A DNA stretch of 42,745 nucleotides from Desulfobacterium sp. (GCA_030145245.1 JAQYWC010000042.1:1-42745); one strand, 5' to 3'; positions 26,919-35,330 are shown, counted from the stretch's first letter. Program-made: numbers and translations. The notes: a model not told the origin generated them from the sequence alone.

Positions 26919-26975
26919 CCTGTTTGCCCTTGTTACCGTTACCACAGGTATTAGCCGAGAACAAGGGCAAACAGG
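26919..26975. repeat. 16-bp perfect inverted repeat in a 300-bp gene-free stretch
   Basis: CCTGTTTGCCCTTGTT (26919-26934) and its reverse complement (26960-26975) enclose 25 nt. The surrounding stretch 26828-27132 holds no gene I can support, only this repeat, a short AAAAGTG/CACTTTT repeat near 27040 and the hairpins at 27073-27117. It could be a small non-coding mobile element or insertion-sequence debris. Confidence 0.55.
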
Positions 26976-27072
26976 CCCTGGGCTATGTGAGTCCTAAGAA
27001 TTTAAAATTCTGTGGCTTTTCGAAAAAGCTGCTTAACAAAAGTGTCCACTTTTACTTGACCAGGTCAACATG

Positions 27073-27117
27073 GCCTGACCGGCTCAGCCGGTCAGGCTCG
27101 CACCAGCAGAGCTGGTG
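27073..27117 (-). terminator. Two tandem hairpins downstream of the cupin gene
   Basis: An 11-bp stem (GCCTGACCGGC, loop TCA, 27073-27097) and a 7-bp stem (CACCAGC, loop AGA, 27101-27117) lie just past the stop of the minus-strand cupin gene. Tandem GC-rich stems with tiny loops suit transcription termination, though no T-tract is evident. Confidence 0.55.
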
Positions 27118-27132
27118 GTTTCATGCGATTAA

Positions 27133-27696
27133 TTACTTCTTTATATCAATAATATTTTGCAAAAGCATTTTACATTTTCCACAATTATTACCTGCACCTG
27201 TTACTTCTTCAACCTTTTCAACTGTATCGGCTCCCGCTTTTACTGCATTAACTACGTCTTCCATAGAAATATTATTGCACCCACAAGCTACTGATAATAT
27301 TTTTTCGATATCTTGAATACAATTACCGCAACCTGTTCCTGCGCCTGTAATTTCTTGTATTTCCTCTACTGTGCGAGCACCATCAACCATTGCTTTCCTG
27401 ATATCAGCGTAACTCACTTCATTGCAGTGACAAACAATTCTGTTTACAGGTATAAGAAGAGCCGTTAACAGTATCGGTTCATCATTTCTAATTGAATGCA
27501 TTTTTCCAGCAGGTGCAACAAACACATCTCCCACATTTAACTCGATCTCCTCACCTTCCAACACTCCAAACCCAGAACCTTCTACACAGTAAAACACTTC
27601 ATCTTGAGTTGCATGTTCATGTAAAGGCACTTCTACTTCAGGCTGAATATGATATACCTTAGTTTCAATCGCTTCCTTAAAAATATCTAAATCCAT
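27133..27696 (-). CDS. Cupin fused to two BFD-like [2Fe-2S] domains
   Basis: The 187-residue protein has an N-terminal cupin with metal ligands H26, H28, E33 and H67 (PLHEHATQDEVFYCVEG...APAGKMHS). Two tandem BFD-type [2Fe-2S] modules follow: C89/C91...C123/C126 (VCHCNEVS...TGAGTGCGNC) and C138/C140...C172/C175 (ACGCNNIS...TGAGNNCGKC). BFD modules occur in bacterioferritin-associated ferredoxin and nitrite-reductase-like proteins; the fusion to a cupin is unusual. The ATG at 27696 has AGGAG upstream, while the longer frame to 27795 has no ribosome site. A Crp/Fnr-type gene diverges from it. A role in redox or NO/O2 sensing is inference only. Confidence 0.85.
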   Translation of the reverse strand: MDLDIFKEAIETKVYHIQPEVEVPLHEHATQDEVFYCVEGSGFGVLEGEEIELNVGDVFVAPAGKMHSIRNDEPILLTALLIPVNRIVCHCNEVSYADIRKAMVDGARTVEEIQEITGAGTGCGNCIQDIEKILSVACGCNNISMEDVVNAVKAGADTVEKVEEVTGAGNNCGKCKMLLQNIIDIKK

Positions 27697-27761
27697 ATTT
27701 TCACTCCTTACTTTTAATCTTGATTTTGCGGGTACTTTCATACCGTCCCCACCGATACAAA

Positions 27762-27779
27762 TAAGACCTATTGGTCTTA
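27762..27779. promoter_or_regulatory. Inverted repeat TAAGACC-N4-GGTCTTA upstream of the cupin gene
   Basis: Perfect 7-bp arms lie 66-83 bp before the cupin start, in the 403-bp region between it and the divergent Crp/Fnr gene. A dyad of this size is a plausible dimeric-regulator site, though it is not a canonical FNR (TTGAT-N4-ATCAA) box. Apart from this and the short remnant at 27872-27985, that region shows nothing clear. Confidence 0.45.
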
Positions 27780-27871
27780 GAAACCGATCAGCCATAATTT
27801 CAAATTTTTCTTACATTAACCTGCGCAATGAGAATAAAAAACAACATTTGTTATGTTATGGAAAATCTTTT

Positions 27872-27985
27872 ATGCAGGGTTCGTGCAGATTTGCCCAGGA
27901 AAACGGGCGTACACCGGAACAGATCATTGGGATTCAAACCATCTGGAGCTGGTCTATCGAGACTATTGATCTGCGGGAATTGTGA
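27872..27985 (+). pseudogene. Possible orphan C-terminal gene fragment
   Basis: One plus frame of 37 codons reads like the end of a real protein (FAQENGRTPEQIIGIQTIWSW, then SIETIDLREL and TGA). It lacks a ribosome site and has no known family. It sits in the otherwise gene-free region between the cupin and Crp/Fnr genes, so it may be an orphan 3' end. Confidence 0.25.
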
Positions 27986-28099
27986 TATAGTACCCATGGG
28001 GCTGCGAACCCTATACGAATTCCTTTTGTGAATTTATAGGTGTGCAGTTTCCCTATGTGGTAGGATAGTTGTAGCGGATGTCGAAATGAGGAGGGAGTC

Positions 28100-28768
28100 A
28101 TGAATGAAAACTGTTACAATTTTTCTAAAGATCAAAAGGTAAATTTTATTATCGAGGGGATGAACACATGTTGGAAAGATATCATCCACTTGGCGAATTC
28201 GCACTCATTCTCCAAGGGACAAGTCGTTGATCAGGCTGACGATGGCGTGTATCTGATAAAGGAGGGATATATTAGCTATAGTTGTTATTTGCATGGTGGT
28301 GAAAGACGTATTTTATATTTTGTTGGACGAGACTCGATATTTAATGAAGCTGGCTGTATGATCAATCTTAAGGGGCGTGTTTCATTTGAGTTCTTGACTG
28401 ATACCCAAGTATACGCTTTTCCTTCAAACATATTTATGGATGTCAATTTTGTTCGTTCATATCCTGAATTATGCATTAACCTCTCACAGTATATAATTTT
28501 TAAGCGGATATATCTCAGTCATTTCGTAGCGAATCTTTCCAACAACAAACCGATTACACGGGTGTCTGAAATCCTTTTTCAATTGTATGAGAGTCAAAGC
28601 AAGTTCACAATCACTCAGCTAGATATCGGCAATTTTCTAGGTCTCCATCAAATGACAATTTCCAGGGCTCTATCCCAACTTCGTGGCGAGAATATTATCG
28701 GCAAGATAACGAAGAATAACTTTGAGATATTTGCCCCTGAACGACTTTCTGAATACGCGCAGTGGTGA
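28100..28768 (+). CDS. Crp/Fnr-family transcriptional regulator
   Basis: The 222-residue protein has a cyclic-nucleotide-binding-like beta-roll (about 30-130: FSKGQVVDQADDGVYLIKEGYISYS...RRILYFVGRDSIFNEAG) and a C-terminal winged helix with TQLDIGNFLGLHQMTISRALSQLRGENII. The N-terminal Fnr-type cysteine cluster is absent, so it is not a classic [4Fe-4S] Fnr. AGGAGGGAG precedes the ATG. It is divergent from the cupin-BFD-BFD gene, the obvious candidate target. The ligand is unknown. Confidence 0.87.
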   Translation: MNENCYNFSKDQKVNFIIEGMNTCWKDIIHLANSHSFSKGQVVDQADDGVYLIKEGYISYSCYLHGGERRILYFVGRDSIFNEAGCMINLKGRVSFEFLTDTQVYAFPSNIFMDVNFVRSYPELCINLSQYIIFKRIYLSHFVANLSNNKPITRVSEILFQLYESQSKFTITQLDIGNFLGLHQMTISRALSQLRGENIIGKITKNNFEIFAPERLSEYAQW

Positions 28769-28769
28769 A

Positions 28770-28979
28770 AGCCATAGAAGGGAATATTAATCCGGCACCT
28801 TTGGGAATTGGGGCGAAAACCCTCCATGTCAATGTAGACCAGGGAGTCGGAATCCCCTTTCCATTGAGTTCCATAAAGCTGTCGGCAACCGGATCATACA
28901 GAAAGGCCGGATCGTGTCCGGCCATGATCAACCTGAGCTGTTTGGCAGCCAGCATGATTTCCACGTAAAAAAGGGTCAT
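28770..28979 (-). pseudogene. Decayed beta-propeller-like fragment
   Basis: The frame continues that of the WD40-like ORF just upstream after an in-frame TAG at 28995-28997. It contains propeller-like sequence (LRLIMAGHDPAFLYDPVADS) and then runs into the 3' end of the convergent Crp/Fnr gene. There is no ribosome site. Together the two pieces look like the residue of one larger gene. Confidence 0.3.
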
Positions 28980-28994
28980 AAACTGACAGGTGAC

Positions 28995-29273
28995 CTAGGT
29001 ATCCTGGCAAAGCAAGCGGTTGATTTCAGTCACCATCTCAGACAGATCTCCGGGCTGGCCGACACGGCACCGCAAAAAGGCCATGGCCACCTCATTGTAA
29101 TCCACACTCAGCAACCTGTCCTGGCCGTGCATGAATGCAACATGTTTTGCCCCATGGTCAATTATTTGAAGCAGTTCACATGTATCGGCTGACCAGATAC
29201 GGATCTTTTTATCGCCATTTATGGCTGCAATTCTATTACCGGCTGAATCTATTTCACGTATAGCAATACCCAC
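28995..29273 (-). CDS. Short WD40-like ORF (probable gene remnant)
   Basis: The 92-residue frame starts with GTG and has GAGGAG eight bases upstream. Residues 1-60 look like one to two WD40 blades (GNRIAAINGDKKIRIWSADT, CELLQIIDHGAKHVAFMHGQD), far too few for a closed propeller. The frame ends at TAG and resumes open beyond it, so truncation by a nonsense mutation is likely. The function of any intact parent is unknown. Confidence 0.45.
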   Translation of the reverse strand: MGIAIREIDSAGNRIAAINGDKKIRIWSADTCELLQIIDHGAKHVAFMHGQDRLLSVDYNEVAMAFLRCRVGQPGDLSEMVTEINRLLCQDT

Positions 29274-29490
29274 AACATTTACTCCTCTGGCATGTCCTTA
29301 AAAAACAACACCCTGGTCTTTCATGGTACTTATTCTATCGGACAAATCGTACGGTCAGGTTGATGGTCTGTGTCAAAAAGCAGAGGACAATATCAGACTG
29401 TTACAATAATAATAAAAAAATTTTAATTAACTCCCTTGGGTAGGGTCGATTATTCATAGCACAAACACCAATCACTTTAGGAGAGATGAT

Positions 29491-30648
29491 TTGACAAAAA
29501 AGAAGTGTCCAGAATTAAAACTGACCCGGTGCAGACAGATGATCACGGGAATTCCCGGACACCCCCCAATCCATGACGGGGCTGTCATCCATGATGGTGC
29601 TGTCATCCTTGAGACCGGATCCTATACAGAGCTTAAGCACGCTTATTCAGGCCCTGTCACGGACCTGGGAGGGGTGACCATTGTGCCCGGACTGGTCAAT
29701 CCCCATTGCCATCTCAAATTATCAAAGCTCAAGGGGAAAACCCTATCCGGTCAGGGATTTCTCTCCTGGATGTTGAGCATGATGGCCAATGATTACAGAA
29801 CAACGGATTTTGATGCAGTTACAACCGCTGTGGGTGAGGCCAGGGACCTGGGTATCTGCTGTTTTGGCGACATCCTGCCCCCCCGGGGATACGGCCATCT
29901 CCGACATACTCACTAAGATGGGGGTGTATCATACATGTTTTTGCGAAGCCTTTGGCTTTTACCCATGGACCCGGCAACCTGTGCCATTCCCTATAAAAAG
30001 ACCAGAACATCTGCCATTGCAGGGGCGGGCCATGCCCTGTACACCACCGGTGCGGATGTTTTGCAGGCGATTAAAACCCAGGACTTAAGACACGGACTTC
30101 CATTTTCCATCCATATGGCAGAGCATGAAGATAAAACCGGGATGCTCATGGGTGAAAAAACGGGCTTTTATAAACTGCTTGAAGAAAACAATCTGCTGGG
30201 CGCAAGCTACTCCCCGCCCATGAAAACACCGGTTGAATATGGACGGGATCTGGGACTTCTGGACAATACCACCCTTGCCGTGCACTGTGTGCATCTAACC
30301 GATAAAGACCTGGAGATCCTTGCTGCCACCGGGACAAATGTATGTCTCTGCCCCCGGAGCAATGAATTTATCGGTGTGGGACGGGGTCCCTGGGAAAAGA
30401 TACTGGCTGCGGGAATCTGTGTGAGTCTGGGAACAGACAGTCTCGCCTCCAACCATGATCTGAACCTCTGGAATGAACTGTCCTATTTTATCCGGGAAAT
30501 TAACCTGGATCTTTCCATGTCAGACGCCATTCCCCTGGTCACCCATAACCCTGCAAAGGCCCTTTTAATGGATGACAGGCTGGGCACCCTTGAAAAAGGA
30601 AAGCTGTGGAGGTATGCCGTCATGCCTGATAAAATGGCAGACTTGTAG
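29491..30648 (+). pseudogene. Amidohydrolase (MqnX/SAH-deaminase-like) with two compensating frameshifts
   Basis: The gene reads MTKKKCPELKL...VPGLVNPHCHLKLSKLKG (HxH metal motif), then HMAEH, HCVHLTD and GTDSLASNHD, the ordered ligands of metal-dependent amidohydrolases of the SAH/aminodeoxyfutalosine deaminase type. At a seven-C run (about 29879-29885) the frame shifts. Removing one C restores GDILPPGDTAISDILTKM. At about 29960 (TTTACCCATGG) a base is missing; adding one C restores GFYPMDPATC. Both changes lie in C runs, so they may be sequencing errors rather than mutations. The start is TTG 29491 with AGGAG seven bases upstream. The substrate is not certain. Confidence 0.75.
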
Positions 30649-30669
30649 ATTATTAGTTTAATTCTTTAA
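30526..30669 (+). repeat. Direct repeat, copy A: 3' end of the amidohydrolase gene (partner at 33575-33718)
   Basis: About 144 bp covering the last 41 codons and some 3' flank recur at 33575-33718. By eye there are about seven mismatches in the first 125 bp, and the match fades after the A-rich tail. Confidence 0.9.
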
Positions 30670-30700
30670 AAAAGGTGTCAAAACGGATAGGAGGATTTGA

Positions 30701-31435
30701 TCAGTTCAGAAAGTCGGGCAAATGACGTTTATCAAGCCCGAAAGTAAGGAAATTCAACAGGTCCGGGTGGTGCTCGTGCATATGCTTTTCAATGGCGTGC
30801 CATGAAGTGGCATAGGGGGTCCGTTTACCGTGATATTCAACGGATGGGCCTACCTGGGTGAACACAAAGCCGAATTTGCAGAGGGCATGGAACAGTTTGT
30901 CTTCTGTAATTATGTACATATGTGAGATGCCCAGCTCTTTGCATTTCTGGTAAACGGTTTTGTACAGGCCCATAATAATCACAGGCTTTTGCCGTTTTTC
31001 CACACCAGGGTTGTTTTTATTGGGAACATCTGATACGCCCCCTTGGGGTTGAGGAATATAGGACTCCACGCCGTGAATACCGTCTTCAGGTCTGCGACGC
31101 ATGGTTTTGGACACGGCCAGGCGAGATACTTCAGTGATGTGTTTGGGGGCGGGCTTGGCCTTGAAGCCCGTTATTTCGGAGGCATGTTCGACAGGAAATC
31201 CTTTTTCAGAATCAAGGATCATCCTCACAGTGCCGATTACCTCGTCGTATTCATTGATGGACACGAAGTGAACGGAGTGGTCGTCATATTCATCCGTTTC
31301 AAGCTTATTTGGGAAATCGGACGGATTTTCAAATCCAAATTCCAGAGAATAGACTTCATATCTCAACCGAAAAATCTGTCTGCGAAGGTCATCGGAATCT
31401 ACTTCCTTGAAACGGGAATTCCCATATTCAAACAT
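30701..31435 (-). CDS. PEP-CTERM/exosortase system-associated acyltransferase
   Basis: The 244-residue protein has a LuxI-like/GNAT fold pattern: FRLRYEVYSLEFGFENPSDFP near the start, DDHSVHFVSINEYDEVIGTVRMI, and HITEVSRLAVSKTMRRR in the middle. This matches the acyltransferase family that accompanies exosortase systems (TIGR03694-like). Its product is not known; autoinducer-like or lipid-modifying roles have been suggested by fold. GGAGGG lies six bases before the ATG. No exosortase gene is in the window, but a PEP-CTERM remnant lies in the same block at 33193-33560. About 70 AT-rich bases (31440-31510) upstream probably hold its promoter. Confidence 0.85.
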   Translation of the reverse strand: MFEYGNSRFKEVDSDDLRRQIFRLRYEVYSLEFGFENPSDFPNKLETDEYDDHSVHFVSINEYDEVIGTVRMILDSEKGFPVEHASEITGFKAKPAPKHITEVSRLAVSKTMRRRPEDGIHGVESYIPQPQGGVSDVPNKNNPGVEKRQKPVIIMGLYKTVYQKCKELGISHMYIITEDKLFHALCKFGFVFTQVGPSVEYHGKRTPYATSWHAIEKHMHEHHPDLLNFLTFGLDKRHLPDFLN

Positions 31436-31557
31436 TTGAGGCCCTCCGAATTATAAGTTTATATGACAAGAATTTGATTTTTTTGATTTTAACGGATAGA
31501 TATATTTATATATATTTTTAACCCATAGGAAGTCAAGTTGAAATATACAAGATCGTG

Positions 31558-33192
31558 TTATTTTAATTCGTGCCCGGTAAGTTGAAATTCAAAGGGTTGG
31601 TATCGGCCTGGTGAAATAACGCCATTTGGATCAAGAGCTGTTTTTATATCTTTTGTCACATTCCAGAAAACTTGTGAATTGCCGGCAAGTTTCTTCATCG
31701 TATGAATATTCGTTCTGTAAGGCGCATAGCCTTCTTCCATAATTAATTTAAAAAGTTCATCGTAGCATTCTTTTGCTTTAACAATCTCCTCGGGATTTTC
31801 CCTGTCAAACGAGATGGTAATAACACTAACCATAGCGCGCTCTGTGATCAGTGAAACCGTTATCAAAGGCTCAAAATCGAATTTTTTAAAAACAGGGTTT
31901 ACCATGCGGATTAAATTTTGGGCTGTATCCCCTGTCATCGGCATAATAGGCGAAATCCACAACAGGCCTGCATTATGATCCAGCGGATCAATGGAATTTG
32001 TTTTTAACCCGCCTTTAACCCGCCATAATGTACCGAATAAAAAAGCATCTGTGGGCGTTCCTTGAATTAATCCGTATACTTTTTCCAGCGCTTTGAGCTT
32101 GGTATTAAATTCAGGCAATAGATTTGATTTTTCAAGTATGTGCGATATTTTTTTCCCCAAAGCTATGGTTTTATCGCCAATAAACTGAAGCTTCCCAAGC
32201 CCTTTCATTGCTTTTTTCAACTCTTTTTTGTTGTTTTTAACCTGACTCTTTGATCCATAGATCGCCCCGCTTATGTTCCAGGCGCCGAAATTGCCGCGCC
32301 TGCAAAAAAGATTTCGTAAATCATCACTTAACGGTGTTTTATTTTTCGCCATCTCCCAAGGATACCGGTTGAATGACGAAATAACCCTTAGATCATTTCC
32401 AATATGTATTAAACTTTTTATTTGCCCGCTCAATTTAAGGGGGCGGAGGGTTTCAATAACTTTGGAAAGATCGTCGTCTTTCGGAACAGCACAAAAGAAC
32501 ATCTTGCAGCACTCTGGTTCCGGCATGAGCCAGATACCAAGTTTTGTTACAATACCAAAGTTTGATTGGGTAAAAATACCGTCAAGATAGGGGCCTATCC
32601 CATACCTGAAAACATGTGTTGCTTTGGCATTTTTATAGTGGCCGAAACCAGTGCTTATTTTTCGGCCATCTCCGAGAACCACTTCCATTCCGCAAGAATA
32701 CAGAAAATGATCTCCATACGGGGTGTGTCCGAAACCGCGTTCAAGGGTGTTGCCTATAATGCTTGCTTCAGGTCCTGATCCGGTGCAGTCCAGCCAAAGG
32801 GGGAGTTTTTTATCTTTTAGGTAATTATGAAGCAGAATTTGAGTAACACCCGGTTCTATGACGGCATAAGCAAGCTGTTCGTTTACTTCCAAAATCCTAT
32901 TCATTCTTGACAGATCAACTATGACCTGGCCTTCATGGACGGCACAAGCTGATCCGTAGCCCCAGTTTCTCCCTTTGCTTATTGGGTAAAGTTGAACTTG
33001 ATACTGGTTAGCTATGGTTACGATTTTTTCAATTTCAGCACTGTTTTCAGGTTTTATAACAGCTTTCGGCATTACGTTTTTTGACAGTGTCGTTCTGGAA
33101 TAAAGAAGGAGGGTGGCTTGATCCTCCAGAACAAACTCATCGCCGATGGTATCTTTTATTAATTGCAGGGCTTTATTGTTATTGGGCTGCAT
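31558..33192 (-). CDS. VAO/PCMH-type FAD-binding oxidoreductase (4-cresol dehydrogenase-like flavoprotein)
   Basis: The 544-residue protein has an N-terminal FAD-binding PCMH domain: PISKGRNWGYGSACAVHEGQVIVDLSRMNRI, the IEPGVTQ strand, then GSGPEASIIGNTLERGFGHTPYGDH. A C-terminal VAO-type substrate domain ends near ALDPNGVISPGRYQP. Members of the vanillyl-alcohol oxidase family oxidise phenolic or hydroxy substrates, often with covalent FAD and a cytochrome partner; no cytochrome gene is adjacent. GGGAG precedes the ATG. The gene is AT-rich and lies in the block bounded by duplicated amidohydrolase 3' ends. Confidence 0.8.
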   Translation of the reverse strand: MQPNNNKALQLIKDTIGDEFVLEDQATLLLYSRTTLSKNVMPKAVIKPENSAEIEKIVTIANQYQVQLYPISKGRNWGYGSACAVHEGQVIVDLSRMNRILEVNEQLAYAVIEPGVTQILLHNYLKDKKLPLWLDCTGSGPEASIIGNTLERGFGHTPYGDHFLYSCGMEVVLGDGRKISTGFGHYKNAKATHVFRYGIGPYLDGIFTQSNFGIVTKLGIWLMPEPECCKMFFCAVPKDDDLSKVIETLRPLKLSGQIKSLIHIGNDLRVISSFNRYPWEMAKNKTPLSDDLRNLFCRRGNFGAWNISGAIYGSKSQVKNNKKELKKAMKGLGKLQFIGDKTIALGKKISHILEKSNLLPEFNTKLKALEKVYGLIQGTPTDAFLFGTLWRVKGGLKTNSIDPLDHNAGLLWISPIMPMTGDTAQNLIRMVNPVFKKFDFEPLITVSLITERAMVSVITISFDRENPEEIVKAKECYDELFKLIMEEGYAPYRTNIHTMKKLAGNSQVFWNVTKDIKTALDPNGVISPGRYQPFEFQLTGHELK

Positions 33193-33560
33193 GGTAAACG
33201 ACTCCCTTTCAGTATAAACACACCAATGCGGAGCAAGATTAAATGAAAAATGTGAAATATGAAAAGGGCATGATCTATATGCCCTCTGCCCTTTTTATTA
33301 AAAAAACGCAATAGAGTCAAGTTAGTTCTAACTGCGACCCCAAGAAGACCGAACCCAAAAAGAAGCAATGTGGTCGGCTCGGGGACGATGCCAATCCTGA
33401 ACTGCCCATTCGCACTTAAGTAGAAATCGTCAGGCGGAGTATTCGCCGCTCCTCCCGGGTAAAGGGATAGGACGTAACTTTTTGTCAACAAAAGTATAAA
33501 AAAAATCCGCAATCTTCTGGGAATACTGAAAACCCATTGCCGGTGGGAAACAGCCTTCAA
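33193..33560 (-). pseudogene. PEP-CTERM protein remnant (C-terminal sorting signal)
   Basis: A minus frame contains DDFYLSANGQFRIGIVPEPTTLLLFGFGLLGVAVRTN split over 33321-33430: the PEP motif, a hydrophobic helix and a basic residue, the C-terminal signal recognised by exosortase. The frame upstream is not protein-like and is cut by the duplicated fragment at 33575; downstream it runs on without the expected short basic end. So only the 3' end of a PEP-CTERM gene survives. Confidence 0.65.
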
Positions 33561-33574
33561 AACTTTCGTGAGCA

Positions 33575-33718
33575 GCCATTCCCCTGGTCACCCATAACCC
33601 TGCAATGGCCCTTTTAATGGATGACAGGCTGAGCACCCTTGAAAAAGGAAAGCTGTGGAGATATGCCGTCATGCCGGATAAAGTGGCAGACTTATAGAGT
33701 CTTAGTTTAATTTTTTTA
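33575..33718 (+). pseudogene. Orphan 3' fragment of an amidohydrolase gene, direct repeat copy B
   Basis: It matches 30526-30669 at about 94%. It keeps the reading frame to a stop (AIPLVTHNPAMALLMDDRLS, then the KLWRYAVMPDKVADL end), with Lys-to-Met and Gly-to-Ser changes. It overlaps the 3' end of the convergent solute-binding-protein gene, whose stop is at 33702. Confidence 0.9.
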
Positions 33719-34457
33719 AAAAAGTATCTATAATTTTATCAATGGTTCCCTCAGCTACCAACTGCTCCATGGTCTTGTTAAACAGGGGCAGCTCGTCAGC
33801 ATAGGGAGACTTTTTAGATATCGCCATATGCACATTGATTTGACGATCATACTTAAAGACTGCTTTTTCAAATTTCCCATAAAAGCCCTCGGAAAGGATC
33901 AGATAGTCAATGTGTGTCCCCGTGCCTATCAAAGCATCCAGTCTGTTTTTTTCTACCTTCCGTAAATTTTGAAGATCTGTGGCTATTGGGTATTTCAGGA
34001 TCCTTGAATCACTGTCAAAAGGTTCAAAGTACCTGGATCCGATGGTGGTTCCAATGTTTAAGTTAAACAGATCTTCGTATTTCAGAATACGATTTTTTTG
34101 CCCCTTGGGAACATAAAATGCTTTTGTTGAACTTGTTTTATAGGGAGGCTCAACATAAAGCATGTATTCCTCCCTTTCCGGTCGTCTCAACAAACCGGTA
34201 ATGATATCGCCCTTCCCAAGCTCCATCATTTTAAGGCAGCGCCTCCATGGGTAAGGGATATAACGGGGCTTTAAATCCAGCCTGCGGGTGATCTCTTTTA
34301 CAATTTCAATGTTGATGCCATGGATCGGTTGTGGTTTGGTGATTGACCATGGTGGATAATCTTCAACAAGGACTATTATTTCTTTTGCCAGTGAAGGACC
34401 GTGGCAAAAAAGCACGCCCAAAAACAGGCATGAACAAATATATTTTTTTAATTTCAT
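33702..34457 (-). CDS. Periplasmic amino-acid-type solute-binding protein (SBP_bac_3-like)
   Basis: The 251-residue protein has a signal peptide (residues 1-24, ending PSLAKE) and then the family-3 binding fold: VEDYPPWSI, HGINIEIVKEITRRLDLKPRYIPYPWRRCLKMMELGKGDIITG, and a late FNKTMEQLVAEGTIDKIIDTFLK. No ABC permease or ATPase genes are adjacent, so it may be a sensor-type or orphan binding protein. The ATG at 34457 has GGAG seven bases before it and lies four bases after the stop of the GNAT-like gene, so it is the last gene of that operon. Its 3' end overlaps the duplicated amidohydrolase fragment. Confidence 0.82.
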   Translation of the reverse strand: MKLKKYICSCLFLGVLFCHGPSLAKEIIVLVEDYPPWSITKPQPIHGINIEIVKEITRRLDLKPRYIPYPWRRCLKMMELGKGDIITGLLRRPEREEYMLYVEPPYKTSSTKAFYVPKGQKNRILKYEDLFNLNIGTTIGSRYFEPFDSDSRILKYPIATDLQNLRKVEKNRLDALIGTGTHIDYLILSEGFYGKFEKAVFKYDRQINVHMAISKKSPYADELPLFNKTMEQLVAEGTIDKIIDTFLKKLN

Positions 34458-34461
34458 GACA

Positions 34462-35330
34462 CTACTCCACAGGGTACAGCGGATTAACCGGCTGCCCCAG
34501 CCGTTCATGGTCCTGCCGGATATATGCGGCAAGCGCCTTGGCAGCCGGATCATGGAGAGAGACCTCCGCCCAGGCAGGTGGTTGGGGCAGCTTCTGCATG
34601 ATCAATCCGTCCGTACCGAACCAGAGGGGCAACAGGCCGCCGAAAAGATACCCATGTTCACGCAATTGACTGATGGCCCGGGGGGTTGCCCGGTCCCCCA
34701 GGTTCATATACATCTGCACCAATCCGCCCGGGCCTGCATTGGATTCGGCTTTTGCCACCACATCCTGAAAATCCATGCCGGCCGTTTGAACCGTAATCCG
34801 GGCAAAGTTGGCCTGGGGCAATAAAAACGCATTAAAGTCCGTGAGCCCGGTTGGATCATTTCCCTTACCGATCCGCCGGTCCAGCCCAAGCCTGCCGTAA
34901 AGGTCTGAAATAACATCCCCATGGGCTTCAGGCAGATAGACGGCATGGCTCCGGTCATTACGGACATCAAAGGTGAGCAGCAACGAGACATTGCGGCTGC
35001 CGGCTCTCTCCCTGGAATAGGCCGTGGCGGGCATGCACTCAAGCTCCAGGCCGGTTGCCTGATGGCCATGGTCATGGGACAGGCGCTGGAAGACCGTATG
35101 GTTGCACACAGCCTCGGTAAAAATCACCGGCAGCCCAAGGGATTGGGGCAGCACTTCAAGAATATGCCGGGCAATCTCTGATGATATCCGGCCGCTGCGA
35201 TAGGGTTTGAGCAGCATGAGCTGACCGGCCTCGTAGATATCAGGATTGGGGGCATGGCGGGCAGCCCCAGCTTCAACAACACCGACAGCACGCTGCCCTG
35301 CCCCATGTTCATCGTTTTTTCTTTCATCAT
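34462..35330 (-). pseudogene. GNAT-like protein, paralogue of the HATPase/GNAT protein's C-terminal half, with a -1 frameshift
   Basis: The main frame (35217-34462, 251 residues) lacks a start. An ATG at 35330 overlaps the TGA of the preceding aminotransferase as ATGA and opens MMKEKTMNMGQGSV followed by LSVLLKLGLPAMP. At a five-C run (35248-35252) one added C joins this to PNPDIYEAGQLMLLKPYRSG in the main frame, giving about 289 residues. Its tail (ISQLREHGYLFGGLLPLWFGTDGLIM) resembles the tail of the 36444-37739 protein (MGKAIMDNGFVPKLVLPYGGKSDILV). It is a broken gene or a sequencing error in a C run. Function unknown. Confidence 0.65.
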
